15,108 nucleotides of DNA from Pseudomonadota bacterium (GCA_023417315.1 JAEZFW010000080.1:1-15108), one strand, 5' to 3'. Positions 1 through 7,509 are shown, counted from the first letter of the stretch. Numbers and translations: made by a program. The notes: generated by a model from the sequence alone, not told the origin.

Positions 1-23
1 TTTAGCGGGTTGTCTAAAACAAT

Positions 24-42
24 GGGGGCGCTTCGGCCCCCC
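24..42 (-). terminator. GC hairpin with T-rich tail, probable intrinsic terminator
   Basis: GGGGGC at 24-29 can pair with GCCCCC at 36-41 around a short CTTCG-containing loop. On the minus strand the hairpin is followed by ATTGTTTTAG, the usual intrinsic-terminator layout, so it would stop transcription running leftward out of the PLP-enzyme gene that ends at 355. It could also end a plus-strand gene lying left of the window, but the plus-strand T tract is weak. The rest of 1-164 shows no gene. Confidence 0.55.
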
Positions 43-164
43 GATTCGTTTCGGGCACCGAGCTCGCCAACCTTCTGCACCGCCAGGAGGAACAGCCGCA
101 TTGTCCCATGCGTCGATAGATGCTCTCTTGAGCTCCCCCGCGATACAGGGCATCGAGGTCGACC

Positions 165-365
165 ATGCAAAAAGCATTCGTCGTTGTCGGATTGATCATC
201 GTCGCAATCGGAATTGCTTGGCCTTGGCTGTCGAAGCTGCCGATTGGGCGATTGCCCGGCGATGTCGTGGTCGACCGGCCTGGGCTCAAGGTCTTCTTCC
301 CGCTCACGACGATGATCATTCTGAGCATCGTCGTATCGCTGCTGCTGTGGCTGTTCAGGCGTTAG
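165..365 (+). CDS. DUF2905 family small membrane protein
   Basis: The protein has 66 residues and belongs by appearance to the DUF2905 family, small bacterial proteins of unknown function. It has one hydrophobic helix near residues 3-22, a short loop with the family-typical GRLPGDVVVDRPG stretch at about residues 28-40, and a second helix near 46-64, ending in two arginines. This predicts a two-pass inner-membrane protein. The start is supported by GAGGT at 155-159, five bases before the ATG. The gene converges on the PLP-enzyme gene: its last 11 bases (355-365) are shared with the 3' end of that gene on the other strand. No catalytic motif is visible. The family assignment is from recognition of the sequence pattern; the function is unknown. 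Confidence 0.85.
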   Translation: MQKAFVVVGLIIVAIGIAWPWLSKLPIGRLPGDVVVDRPGLKVFFPLTTMIILSIVVSLLLWLFRR

Positions 366-1527
366 TTGCAGCCGCGAGCGCTTGATTCAGATCCGCGATC
401 AAATCGGTTTCATCCTCCAAGCCGATCGATAGACGAATCGTTCGATCCGTCACATCGGCCCATCGGCGCTCTTCCTCATTGAGATCCCGGGGCCGCATCA
501 ATTGACCGGGTTGCACGAGCGACTCGACAGAACCCAGGCTGGCGGAGATCGCAAAGAGCTGCAACGAGTCAGCAAAGCGCACGGGGTCGGCGCCCTCCTT
601 CAGATCGAAGGTCACAATCGTTCCGTAATCCTTCATCTGTCGGCTGGCGAGCGAATGCTGAGGATGCGTGCTCAGTCCCGGATATCTCACGCGCGCGACT
701 GCGTCGTGCTGTTCGAGATAGTGAGCGACCGCCAGCGCACTGCGCGCCTGACGCTCGATGCGTACGAAATATGTCTTGAGGCCTCGCTGTATCAGAAACG
801 CCGTGTTTGGATCGAGCGTTGCGCCGAGCACCACGAAGTCGCGCTCCATCGATGCGATGAGCTTACGAGCTGCGATGACGGCCCCACCCATCACATCACC
901 GTGACCCGATGCGAACTTCGTGAGACTGTGCACGAACACATCGATGTCGAGATCGCCGTGATTGTGCAAGCCTGCAAACGTGTTATCGAGCATGGTCAGC
1001 GCGCCATGGGCTCTCGCAGCGGCTGTGATTCGTGGAATATCCGCAATCTTCAGCACGGGATTGGACGGTGATTCGAACAAGACGACGCGAGTCGGTTTCG
1101 CGGCGAGCGTGTTCTCGATCGCATCCGCGTCTTCGATGGAAAGCATCGTGTGCTCGACGCCGAAGCGCGCCATTAGACGCCGAACCATGTAGCGCGTCGG
1201 CTGATACATCTCCGCGAACAGCAGAACGTGATCGCCTTGCTTACACAGTGACAGCAGCGCCAAGTTGACGGCTGCGACGCCCGAGGCGGTGACCAAGCAT
1301 GCGTCTCGACCTTGCAGCTGCGCGAGTGTGAGCTCGAGCTGCTTGAGCGTGGGATTGGAGACCCGCGAGTACACAAAACCCTCGCGTTCGCCGCGGTTGT
1401 GCTTCTCCGCCTCGGCAACGCTATCGAACGTGAACTTCACGGACTGATAGATAGGTGCCACCAACGGCCGATTGTCCTCTGGCACCGTAACTGGCGGCGG
1501 ATGATTGACGCGCGTGGGGCCCTTCAT
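355..1527 (-). CDS. Cys/Met metabolism PLP-dependent enzyme (cystathionine gamma-synthase/lyase or methionine gamma-lyase type)
   Basis: A 390-residue fold-type I PLP enzyme of the trans-sulfuration family, which makes or breaks C-S bonds in cystathionine, homocysteine or methionine in the cytoplasm. Visible family marks are YSRVSNPT at about 53-60, the ASGVAAVN phosphate-binding stretch at 81-88, Asp181 in the LDNTF motif, and SLTKFASGH with the likely Schiff-base lysine at 204. The C-terminal TIRLSIGLED holds the usual carboxylate-binding arginine. I chose the ATG at 1527 because the family N-terminus begins just after it; the longer open frame upstream overlaps the isomerase gene and its translation is low-complexity. 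The ribosome site is weak. It lies 16 nt after the isomerase gene, so the two are probably co-transcribed. The 'EMYQPTRY' segment replaces the commoner YGGT motif, so substrate choice among synthase, beta-lyase and gamma-lyase cannot be made from sequence alone. Confidence 0.85.
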   Translation of the reverse strand: MKGPTRVNHPPPVTVPEDNRPLVAPIYQSVKFTFDSVAEAEKHNRGEREGFVYSRVSNPTLKQLELTLAQLQGRDACLVTASGVAAVNLALLSLCKQGDHVLLFAEMYQPTRYMVRRLMARFGVEHTMLSIEDADAIENTLAAKPTRVVLFESPSNPVLKIADIPRITAAARAHGALTMLDNTFAGLHNHGDLDIDVFVHSLTKFASGHGDVMGGAVIAARKLIASMERDFVVLGATLDPNTAFLIQRGLKTYFVRIERQARSALAVAHYLEQHDAVARVRYPGLSTHPQHSLASRQMKDYGTIVTFDLKEGADPVRFADSLQLFAISASLGSVESLVQPGQLMRPRDLNEEERRWADVTDRTIRLSIGLEDETDLIADLNQALAAATNA

Positions 1528-1543
1528 GTGGGAACTCGCTGAA

Positions 1544-2521
1544 CTACTTGATGCCCTGCTCGCGAAGGAATGGCAGCGAGGCCTTGATGTTGTCCCAGGG
1601 CCGACTGGTTTCATCTTCGATGATGTACCAGGCGACTGCGGATGACTTCGCCACTTTGATGAGCTCGGCCCACTCCAACATTCCTGTGCCGACGATTGCG
1701 AATGCATCGTCCGGCAGCGGCCCAGGCCACTTCGAGCCATCGAACGGCGCAACTCGCATGGAACGCGGCATATCCTTCACGTGCAGGGACAATGTGCGGT
1801 CCGCGTAGCGCCGCAAGATCTTGATAGGATCTTGAGCGGCATAGGCAACCCAGTAGGCATCGAGCTGCAGCGCAACGCAGCTCGGAATCAGCGCGTTCAT
1901 GAAGCGATCGAAGAGCTTGCCTTGGGGATCGCCCTCATGAAACTCGTAACCATGCGTGTGATAGAACACGTACATGTTCGCAGCTTGCGCCGCGTCGCAC
2001 ATGGCATTCAAACGTGTCGCAGCGGTCATCAACTTCGCTTCATCGACCGCATCGCGCGCGCTCTCCTTCAGCCAAGCAACGCCGATTTGCTCAGCACCGA
2101 GGATACGGCCGACCTCGACCGCCTTTTCGGGCGGCCCAACAAACAAGTCGCGGGGCAGATGAAAGCTCACGACGCGCAATCCCGCGCGATCGAACTCGGC
2201 CCGCAGATCTTCAGGCGTACGACCATGCAGACTGTACGGCTCGATGCAATGGATGCCGAGCTCCTTGATGCGTGCGAGCGTCCCAGGCAAGTCGCGCTCG
2301 AGCTCGTTGCGGAATGAATAGAGTTGCACCCCGAGCTTGCATTCAGCGGCATCGACGAGCGCTGGAGGGCCCTCCTGTTTCGGCGGCTCGGAGGCAGGAC
2401 TGCTGGGTTGAGGCGCACGCGAGCGCTCGCTCACTTTGCTGCCGCAACTCGCAAGCGCACCGGCGCAGAGGGCGATGAAGAGCGCGCTCGAGAATCGGCT
2501 GCCGCGAATGCGACGACGCAT
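1544..2521 (-). CDS. Sugar-phosphate isomerase/epimerase-like TIM-barrel lipoprotein
   Basis: A 325-residue protein of the xylose-isomerase-like TIM-barrel group (AP-endonuclease 2 superfamily). From about residue 62 (KLGVQLYSFRNEL) it runs as a barrel with candidate metal or catalytic residues His188 and His190 (YHTHGYEF), Asp221 (LQLDAYW), His247 (SLHVKDM) and Glu302/Glu304. The N-terminus is a lipoprotein signal: RRR, a hydrophobic run, and lipobox LASC with Cys26 followed by Gly-Ser, then a Ser/Pro-rich linker to about residue 55. It should therefore sit outside the cytoplasm, probably in the outer membrane. The start at 2521 is chosen because an exceptional ribosome site (AAGGAGGGG on the minus strand, 2525-2533) lies just before it and the signal peptide begins there. 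It is followed 16 nt later by the PLP-enzyme gene. The substrate is unknown; such extracytoplasmic family members are usually annotated only by fold. Confidence 0.8.
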   Translation of the reverse strand: MRRRIRGSRFSSALFIALCAGALASCGSKVSERSRAPQPSSPASEPPKQEGPPALVDAAECKLGVQLYSFRNELERDLPGTLARIKELGIHCIEPYSLHGRTPEDLRAEFDRAGLRVVSFHLPRDLFVGPPEKAVEVGRILGAEQIGVAWLKESARDAVDEAKLMTAATRLNAMCDAAQAANMYVFYHTHGYEFHEGDPQGKLFDRFMNALIPSCVALQLDAYWVAYAAQDPIKILRRYADRTLSLHVKDMPRSMRVAPFDGSKWPGPLPDDAFAIVGTGMLEWAELIKVAKSSAVAWYIIEDETSRPWDNIKASLPFLREQGIK

Positions 2522-2524
2522 GAA

Positions 2525-2533
2525 CCCCTCCTT
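2525..2533 (-). promoter_or_regulatory. Strong Shine-Dalgarno site deciding the isomerase-like gene start
   Basis: Minus-strand AAGGAGGGG lies three bases upstream of the ATG at 2521. It favours this start over in-frame upstream ATG codons, and the peptide then begins directly with a lipoprotein signal. Confidence 0.8.
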
Positions 2534-2582
2534 CTGCAACATCGACCGCAATGTGCAGGACGAAGGGCCAGGACGCAAGCGC

Positions 2583-2630
2583 GGCAGGCGCATCCTTGCG
2601 CCTGCCACTGCTCGCTTCGCGTAGGCGAGC
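2583..2630 (-). terminator. Two adjacent stem-loops between the protease and isomerase genes
   Basis: GGCAGGCGCA (2583-2592) and TGCGCCTGCC (2597-2606) form a perfect 10-bp stem closed by a TCCT tetraloop. Next to it GCTCGC (2610-2615) pairs with GCGAGC (2625-2630). They lie 17-64 nt after the protease stop codon on the minus strand and before the isomerase ribosome site. There is no T tract, so this is either a terminator-like or RNA-stabilising structure, not a textbook intrinsic terminator. Confidence 0.5.
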
Positions 2631-2646
2631 GAACGGATGCCGGGGA

Positions 2647-4680
2647 CTATGGTGCTCTCACGCACAAGCGATATGCACCGCTCCCGCGATATGAATAGAC
2701 GCGCCACCGATAGGTGCTCGCGCTACCGCTGTAATCCACGGATTCCGTCGAAGTCGACGTCTCTCCTCTCGCCACGGTTTGCCATGAGGAGCCGCTGCGT
2801 CGTTGCAGATACAAATCGAAATCGGCGGTCGAGGGACCCGTGAGCCTGCCCGAGTGTTGTCCGCTCGCTGCGGAGAACCCCGACGAGCTCGGCACATACG
2901 CGGAGGATCTGCTCGAAAGCGTGCCGGTATATTCGGTGAATCCCGCGGCACATGCGCCTGAGCCTCCGCCAGTCGAGAATGCGCCCAGCAGCGTCACACC
3001 TGAAAAGCTCGAGTAGCCGCGCACCATGACGTGATACGTCCCCGCTTGCGCCGTCGCAAAGGTGCAGGTCTCGCCGTTACCGCTGCGATAGGGTCGGCAG
3101 TCATAGCTGCTCGTGGTCGGCGGCGAGCCGAATCGCACATACAAGTCAGCATCGCCGCTGCCGCCGGAGATCTGAATTTGCAGATTCGCAGCTCCAGCAG
3201 GAACCTCGAGCGTGTAGCGGAGCTCCGCTCCAGACGAACCCGACAGATTCGACACGGGTACGCCGTTTTCGAGCTCGTCATCGCCAGGATCAGGATTGCC
3301 GCCGCCGCTGGCCGCGTTCACTGCCGCGAGCGCATCGACGATGCCTGTCCCGCATTGGTTGCACGTCGCGGGAAAGCTGCGCGTGGATCCCTTCAGTCGC
3401 GACTCAACCTCGTCGGGACTGAGCGCGGCGTTGCGCGACAGCATCAGCGCGACGACGCCTGCAACGTGCGGAGCCGCCATCGAGGTGCCCTGATAGAACT
3501 CATACGTGTCGCTTCCTGGTGTGGTGCTGCCGCTATTCAACGTGGAAAGCACACCATTGCTGCCGCTCGTACGGATGTCCCCGCCAGGTGCAGCCACATC
3601 GACCACTGCGCCATAGTTCGAATAGTACGCGCGCCCTCCGTTTCGATTGACGGATGCAATCGTGATGACACCCGAGCAGTTTGCCGGACTCGAGTTCGAG
3701 GCATTCTGATTCTCGTTGCCGGCCGCCACGACGACGACGGTTCCTCGGCTGCGCGCGGAATTGATCGCATTCTGCGTCGTGGCGCCGCAGCTCCCCGGAC
3801 CGCCAAGCGACAGATTGATGACGCGAGCGACATTGGCATTTGCAGGCACGCCGCTCACGCTGCCGCCTGATGCCCACACGATCGCATCCGCGATGTCAGA
3901 AGTGTATCCGCCGCATCGACCGAGCACGCGCAACGGGAGGATGCGCGCACCGAACGCAACGCCTGCCACACCCGAGCCGTTGTTCGACTGTGCAGCAACG
4001 GTGCCTGCGACATGCGTGCCATGCCAGCTCGAAGCGTAGGCATTCGGATCCGGAGGACACTGCCCCGCCGTATTCCAATCGCCGGGATCTTGTGCGTCCG
4101 CATCGCGCCCTGAGCCGTCGTTCGCAACGAACGTATCGCTGATGAAGTCGTAGCCACCCACGATATTGCCCGCAAGATCCACGTGGGGCCGATAGCCGGT
4201 GTCGAGCACTGCGATGGTCACTCCAGAGCCAGTCGACATCTCCCACGCCTGCGGGAGATTCAATCCGCCAGAGCTTTCGTAGTAATGCCACTGCTCACCA
4301 TAGCGCGAATCGTTTGGCGTGAGCAGCGCTCTCATGAGCCGATCCTCTTCGACGTACTCGATGTCTGGATCTTGCGCGAGCGCATCGATGAAGCTTTGCA
4401 GCTCGCCGCTCGTGAGCTTGCGATCCAACCGGACGACCTGAGCACCTGTAGCGATTGTGCGCAGCGCACGCGTCGTCACTCCCAACCGGGCGCTCGCATC
4501 GTTCAACGCGCGATCGCGTGCTTGCGTGAGGGCTTGATTCGTCATCGCACCGTCGCCGCGCCACTTGACGATGACGCGTTGGGCGGGACCCTCGGAGGTT
4601 TGTGCGAAAGCCGCGCCTACGAGAGCGAATGAAAGACACAATCCGGAAACGGCCAGCCAGGGCCGAATGAGACGCTTCAT
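2647..4680 (-). CDS. Secreted subtilisin-family (S8) serine protease with C-terminal PPC domain
   Basis: A 677-residue preproenzyme. A Sec signal peptide spans 1-26 (likely cut after AAFA). Residues about 35-118 look like an inhibitor I9-type propeptide that folds and then blocks the enzyme. The S8 catalytic domain spans about 140-455, with Asp160 (AVLDTG), His220 (HGTHVAGT), oxyanion Asn322 (AAGNENQ) and nucleophile Ser400 (GTSMAAPH). A Gly/Pro/Asp linker leads to a bacterial pre-peptidase C-terminal (PPC) domain at about 470-568, containing the DADLYVRFG signature. A last module at about 576-677 has a Cys near each end (577 and 673). The start at 4680 is fixed by GGAGGT five bases upstream and by the signal peptide. 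The product is presumably exported and matures by self-cleavage. The 555-nt upstream spacer and the hairpins downstream suggest its own transcription unit. Confidence 0.95.
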   Translation of the reverse strand: MKRLIRPWLAVSGLCLSFALVGAAFAQTSEGPAQRVIVKWRGDGAMTNQALTQARDRALNDASARLGVTTRALRTIATGAQVVRLDRKLTSGELQSFIDALAQDPDIEYVEEDRLMRALLTPNDSRYGEQWHYYESSGGLNLPQAWEMSTGSGVTIAVLDTGYRPHVDLAGNIVGGYDFISDTFVANDGSGRDADAQDPGDWNTAGQCPPDPNAYASSWHGTHVAGTVAAQSNNGSGVAGVAFGARILPLRVLGRCGGYTSDIADAIVWASGGSVSGVPANANVARVINLSLGGPGSCGATTQNAINSARSRGTVVVVAAGNENQNASNSSPANCSGVITIASVNRNGGRAYYSNYGAVVDVAAPGGDIRTSGSNGVLSTLNSGSTTPGSDTYEFYQGTSMAAPHVAGVVALMLSRNAALSPDEVESRLKGSTRSFPATCNQCGTGIVDALAAVNAASGGGNPDPGDDELENGVPVSNLSGSSGAELRYTLEVPAGAANLQIQISGGSGDADLYVRFGSPPTTSSYDCRPYRSGNGETCTFATAQAGTYHVMVRGYSSFSGVTLLGAFSTGGGSGACAAGFTEYTGTLSSRSSAYVPSSSGFSAASGQHSGRLTGPSTADFDLYLQRRSGSSWQTVARGETSTSTESVDYSGSASTYRWRVYSYRGSGAYRLCVRAP

Positions 4681-5235
4681 GTGAGACCTCCATGCCCGTC
4701 TGCTCGCGCAGTGGCAATGAACAAATGTCATGCGCTTTCGCGCTCCATGCCCCCGAGTTTCCGCTCTCGAGACGATCGACGACTTCCTGTTCGAATCCGA
4801 AATCGTCAAGCAGTCGGCAGCATTAAGATTGTTCTTAAAGCTCGCGCAGAGAGACTTGAGCAGACGCCCCGACGTCTGTGTTCGCCGTGACCGCGAACGT
4901 TTCGCTATTTACGCGACCGACGCATGTATTGCGATAAGAACTTTCGCGCAGCGCGCTCTGCATACATGCACTGCATTCGCAAGACGAGGCTTAGGACTCG
5001 GCGAGGGGAAAGCCTTAAGTAAGGTTTGTACATCGCGGCCCTGGGGAGCTCCACGCGACATGCAACTCTTTGAAAGTCCGCAGACGAAGATCGGTCGACG
5101 CGCAGAGTCATCGCGCTTGCCAACTGCCAGGCTCGAGCGGCTGTACACATCGTATGTACCTTGCTCGTCTTTGAATGGGCACACGCGCGCGTGAAGTGCG
5201 CTAAGGGCTGCTCCGAGGGCGATAGACCGTTGCGC
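4681..5235. other. 555-nt spacer with several short dyads, no convincing gene
   Basis: This stretch separates the aminotransferase from the protease, both on the minus strand, and should hold the protease promoter. The only sites I can support are the protease ribosome site (minus-strand GGAGGT, 4686-4691) and short inverted repeats: TTAAGA-N4-TCTTAA (4823-4838), GTTCGC-N7-GCGAAC (4880-4898), CCTTA-AG-TAAGG (5013-5024), GTACA-N7-TGTAC (5143-5159) and the palindrome CACGCGCGCGTG (5182-5193). Open frames on either strand here lack ribosome sites and recognisable protein character. No clear -35/-10 pair stands out. Confidence 0.5.
4823..4838. promoter_or_regulatory. Operator-like dyad upstream of the protease gene
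   Basis: TTAAGA at 4823-4828 and TCTTAA at 4833-4838 are perfect inverted repeats separated by TTGT, in the most AT-rich part of the spacer, about 145-158 nt before the protease start. The shape suits a dimeric regulator. No binding protein can be named. Confidence 0.35.
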
Positions 5236-6375
5236 TTACAACGAGCACAGTCGCTCTGCGGCTTGCTCCAACGTGGCGTCGTTCTTGGCGAAGCAGAAGC
5301 GCAGCAGGCCGATGCGCTGGGGCGTCGCGTAGAAGGGTGAGATGGGTATAGACGCCACTCGCGCCTCCTGCAGCACGCGTTCCGCGAAATCCACATCGGG
5401 TTCATCGGCGATCGCCGAGAAATCCAGAAGCTGAAAATACGAGCCCGCGGCGGGCTTCCAGCTGAAGCGCGACTCGCGCAGACAGTCCAGAAATAGATCG
5501 CGCTTGCGTTGATAGAACGCTGCCAATGACGCGTTGTGCTCCGGCGAGCGCTTCAGGAAATCCGCGATCGCGTGCTGAATCGGCGCTGCGATACTAAACG
5601 TGTTGAACTGGTGAACTCGACGGATCTCCCGCGTGAGCTCGGCCGGTGCGACCGCGTAGCCGACGCGCCAGCCCGTCGCGTGCATCGTCTTGCCAAACGA
5701 GAACACCGCCACACCCCTCGCGGCGAGCTCCGGATGCGTGAGGATGCTGGCGTGTGTCGCACCGTCGAAGACCATGTGCTCGTACACCTCATCCGAGAGC
5801 ACCATCGCATCGGTCGGCCGCAAGATATCGGCGAGCGCCTCGAGATCTCGTGCGCTCAGCACGGTCGCAACGGGATTGTGCGGCGTATTGATCATTAAGA
5901 GCCGCGTCTTGGCGCTCATGCGATCCTTCACCTGCTGCCAATCGATCGCAAAGCTCGACGGAGCAAGTGGAATGTGAATCGGCTTGCCACCGGCGAGAAT
6001 CACCGCCGGCGCATACGAGTCGTATGAGGGGTCGAATAAGATGACTTCGTCGCCGGGGTGAACGAGCGCGATCACGGCCGAGAAGATGGCTTCCGTCGCG
6101 CCGAGCGTGATGGTGATCTCGCTTTCGGGATCCGGCACACGCCCATAGCTCGCACCTAACTTCGCCGCGATCTGCTCGCGCAACTCCGGCACACCGATCA
6201 TCGGTGCGTATTGGTTGTGCCCTGCGGCCACATGGTAGGCCACCAGATCCTTCAACTTCCCCGGCGCATCGAAATCGGGAAACCCCTGCGCCAAGTTGAT
6301 CGCTCCCAGCTCCCTCGCCCGGTTCGTCATCACGGTGAAGATAGTCGTGCCGATATGCGGAAGCTTGGAATGCAT
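5236..6375 (-). CDS. Class I/II PLP aminotransferase, methionine aminotransferase (YbdL)-like
   Basis: A 379-residue fold-type I aminotransferase that moves an amino group from an amino acid to a 2-oxo acid in the cytoplasm. It begins SKLPHIGTTIF and continues INLAQGFPDFDAP, as in the YbdL/kynurenine-aminotransferase-like subgroup, whose known members prefer methionine or aromatic amino acids. Key residues are Asn167 in TPHNP, Asp195 and Tyr198 in LSDEVYEH, the Schiff-base lysine 229 in SFGKTMHATGWR with Arg237 after it, and a C-terminal RFCFAKN that supplies the substrate-carboxylate arginine. The length is normal for the family. The ATG at 6375 abuts an octamer repeat array with no visible Shine-Dalgarno site, yet family alignment supports this start. 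It follows the pot genes on the same strand. It is not the class III putrescine aminotransferase type, so a role in the polyamine pathway is not implied. Confidence 0.9.
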   Translation of the reverse strand: MHSKLPHIGTTIFTVMTNRARELGAINLAQGFPDFDAPGKLKDLVAYHVAAGHNQYAPMIGVPELREQIAAKLGASYGRVPDPESEITITLGATEAIFSAVIALVHPGDEVILFDPSYDSYAPAVILAGGKPIHIPLAPSSFAIDWQQVKDRMSAKTRLLMINTPHNPVATVLSARDLEALADILRPTDAMVLSDEVYEHMVFDGATHASILTHPELAARGVAVFSFGKTMHATGWRVGYAVAPAELTREIRRVHQFNTFSIAAPIQHAIADFLKRSPEHNASLAAFYQRKRDLFLDCLRESRFSWKPAAGSYFQLLDFSAIADEPDVDFAERVLQEARVASIPISPFYATPQRIGLLRFCFAKNDATLEQAAERLCSL

Positions 6376-6609
6376 AGTGACGAAGCGACAGGGTGACGAG
6401 GTGACGAACTCAGAAAGCGGAGCTCCGCCGACTGCGCGAGATCGAGGCTCGCAGACGCGAGAGCATGGTCCTGAGTAGCTTGATCCGGCTGCGCACGTCA
6501 GTATGTTGTTGGCCTAAAACCAAGCTCCTTGTACAACAATGTCCGAGCCCGTGGTATCCGCGGGCGTCCTTCTGACTTTGTCACTCCATCACTTCGTCAC
6601 CTCGTCACT
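6376..6609. repeat. Inverted pair of octamer arrays (element A)
   Basis: The left array reads, in strict 8-nt steps, AGTGACGA / AGCGACAG / GGTGACGA / GGTGACGA (6376-6407). The right array, read on the minus strand from 6609 down to 6578, is AGTGACGA / GGTGACGA / AGTGATGG / AGTGACAA. The two are inverted copies of the same unit, with a perfect 16-nt match between 6393-6408 and 6593-6608. Between them (6408-6577) lies about 170 nt of unrelated sequence with no gene. The element fills most of the gap between potI and the aminotransferase and touches the aminotransferase start codon. Confidence 0.85.
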
Positions 6610-6654
6610 GCGCGGCGAGCGCCGCGAGCGCCGCAAGCGCGCGCTCCGCTGCGC

Positions 6655-7509
6655 CTACTGCGCGGGCGCCGCGGCGCCCGCTGCGGCCGCGCGCATGTCG
6701 AGTTGGCGTCGGCGCTCCTGCCTCGCCATGAGAACGCCTGCGGCGATCACAAAGATCGTAACGATCGCGACCATGATCGTCGCGAGGGCGTTAATCTCCG
6801 GTGTGATGCCGCGGCGGACGGTGGAGAAGATGAGCATCGGAAGCGTGTTCGTTTGCGGGCCCGCGGTGAAACTCGCGATGACGAGATCATCGAGCGAAAG
6901 CGTGAATGCCAAGAGCCAGCCCGAGATCATCGCCGGCGCGATGATGGGCAAGGTGATCACCATGAATACCTTAGCAGGACGCGCACCCAGATCGAGCGCG
7001 GCCTCCTCGAGCGAATCATCCATGGTGGATAAGCGCGATTGGACGACGACCGTGACGTACGCCATGGTCAGCGTCATGTGCGCGATCGTAATCGTGCTGA
7101 AACCTCTCGTGTCCGGCACCAAAGGCAAGGGCGCAAACGCGACGAACAAGAGCAGCAACGACAGGCCCGTGATCACTTCGGGCATGACGAGCGGTGCGGT
7201 GACCATGCCTGCAAACAAAGTACGCGATCGAAACTGACCGAAACGAGCGAGCACGAGACCTGCCAAGGTGCCGATGATCACCGCACCTGTAGCAGTGACC
7301 GCTGCGATGCGCACGCTGAGCCAGGCTGCCTCGAGCATTCGACGATTGCCGAGTAACTCGCCGTACCATTTCACCGAGAAGCCGCCCCACACCGTCACGA
7401 GTTTCGACTCGTTGAACGAGAAGACGACCATCGACAGGATCGGGATGTACAGAAAAGCAAACCCGAACACGAGGGCCGTCAGTAGGAACGTCGAGCGGTT
7501 CTGGTTCAT
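6655..7509 (-). CDS. potI: Putrescine ABC transporter permease PotI
   Basis: A 284-residue inner-membrane permease, one half of the membrane channel of the PotFGHI putrescine importer. It shows about six hydrophobic helices, the first near residues 8-30. The cytoplasmic EAA loop that contacts the ATPase is EEAALDLGARP at about 168-178, followed by ITLPIIAPAMISG. The segment FTLSLDDLVIASF is typical of the PotC/PotI branch. The ATG at 7509 overlaps the potH stop in a TCAT (ATGA on the coding strand), so translation is probably coupled; a longer upstream open frame runs inside potH and is rejected. The C-terminus is an Ala-rich tail whose codons contain a perfect 18-nt GC palindrome (6663-6680). 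The paralogous spermidine permease PotC is the main alternative; the neighbouring Puu genes favour PotI. Confidence 0.9.
   Translation of the reverse strand: MNQNRSTFLLTALVFGFAFLYIPILSMVVFSFNESKLVTVWGGFSVKWYGELLGNRRMLEAAWLSVRIAAVTATGAVIIGTLAGLVLARFGQFRSRTLFAGMVTAPLVMPEVITGLSLLLLFVAFAPLPLVPDTRGFSTITIAHMTLTMAYVTVVVQSRLSTMDDSLEEAALDLGARPAKVFMVITLPIIAPAMISGWLLAFTLSLDDLVIASFTAGPQTNTLPMLIFSTVRRGITPEINALATIMVAIVTIFVIAAGVLMARQERRRQLDMRAAAAGAAAPAQ
6663..6680. repeat. Perfect 18-nt GC palindrome in the 3' end of potI
   Basis: CGGGCGCCGCGGCGCCCG is its own reverse complement and lies just inside the potI stop codon, in codons for the Ala/Gly-rich tail. In RNA it could form a very stable hairpin at the end of the transporter message, but there is no T tract after it. 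Confidence 0.6.

Noticed and set aside
4730..5194. Plus-strand open frame of 154 codons in the protease upstream spacer
   Set aside because: No Shine-Dalgarno site, no recognisable motif, Arg/Cys-rich composition like other shadows, and it would occupy the only place for the protease promoter.
4905..5405. Minus-strand open frame of 166 codons in the spacer and aminotransferase 3' end
   Set aside because: Overlaps the conserved end of the aminotransferase out of frame, with an Arg/Ser/Cys-rich translation and no ribosome site.
5236..6375. Aminotransferase as the putrescine-pyruvate aminotransferase of the polyamine pathway
   Set aside because: Known putrescine and GABA aminotransferases are class III; this protein has class I/II motifs of the methionine aminotransferase-like group.
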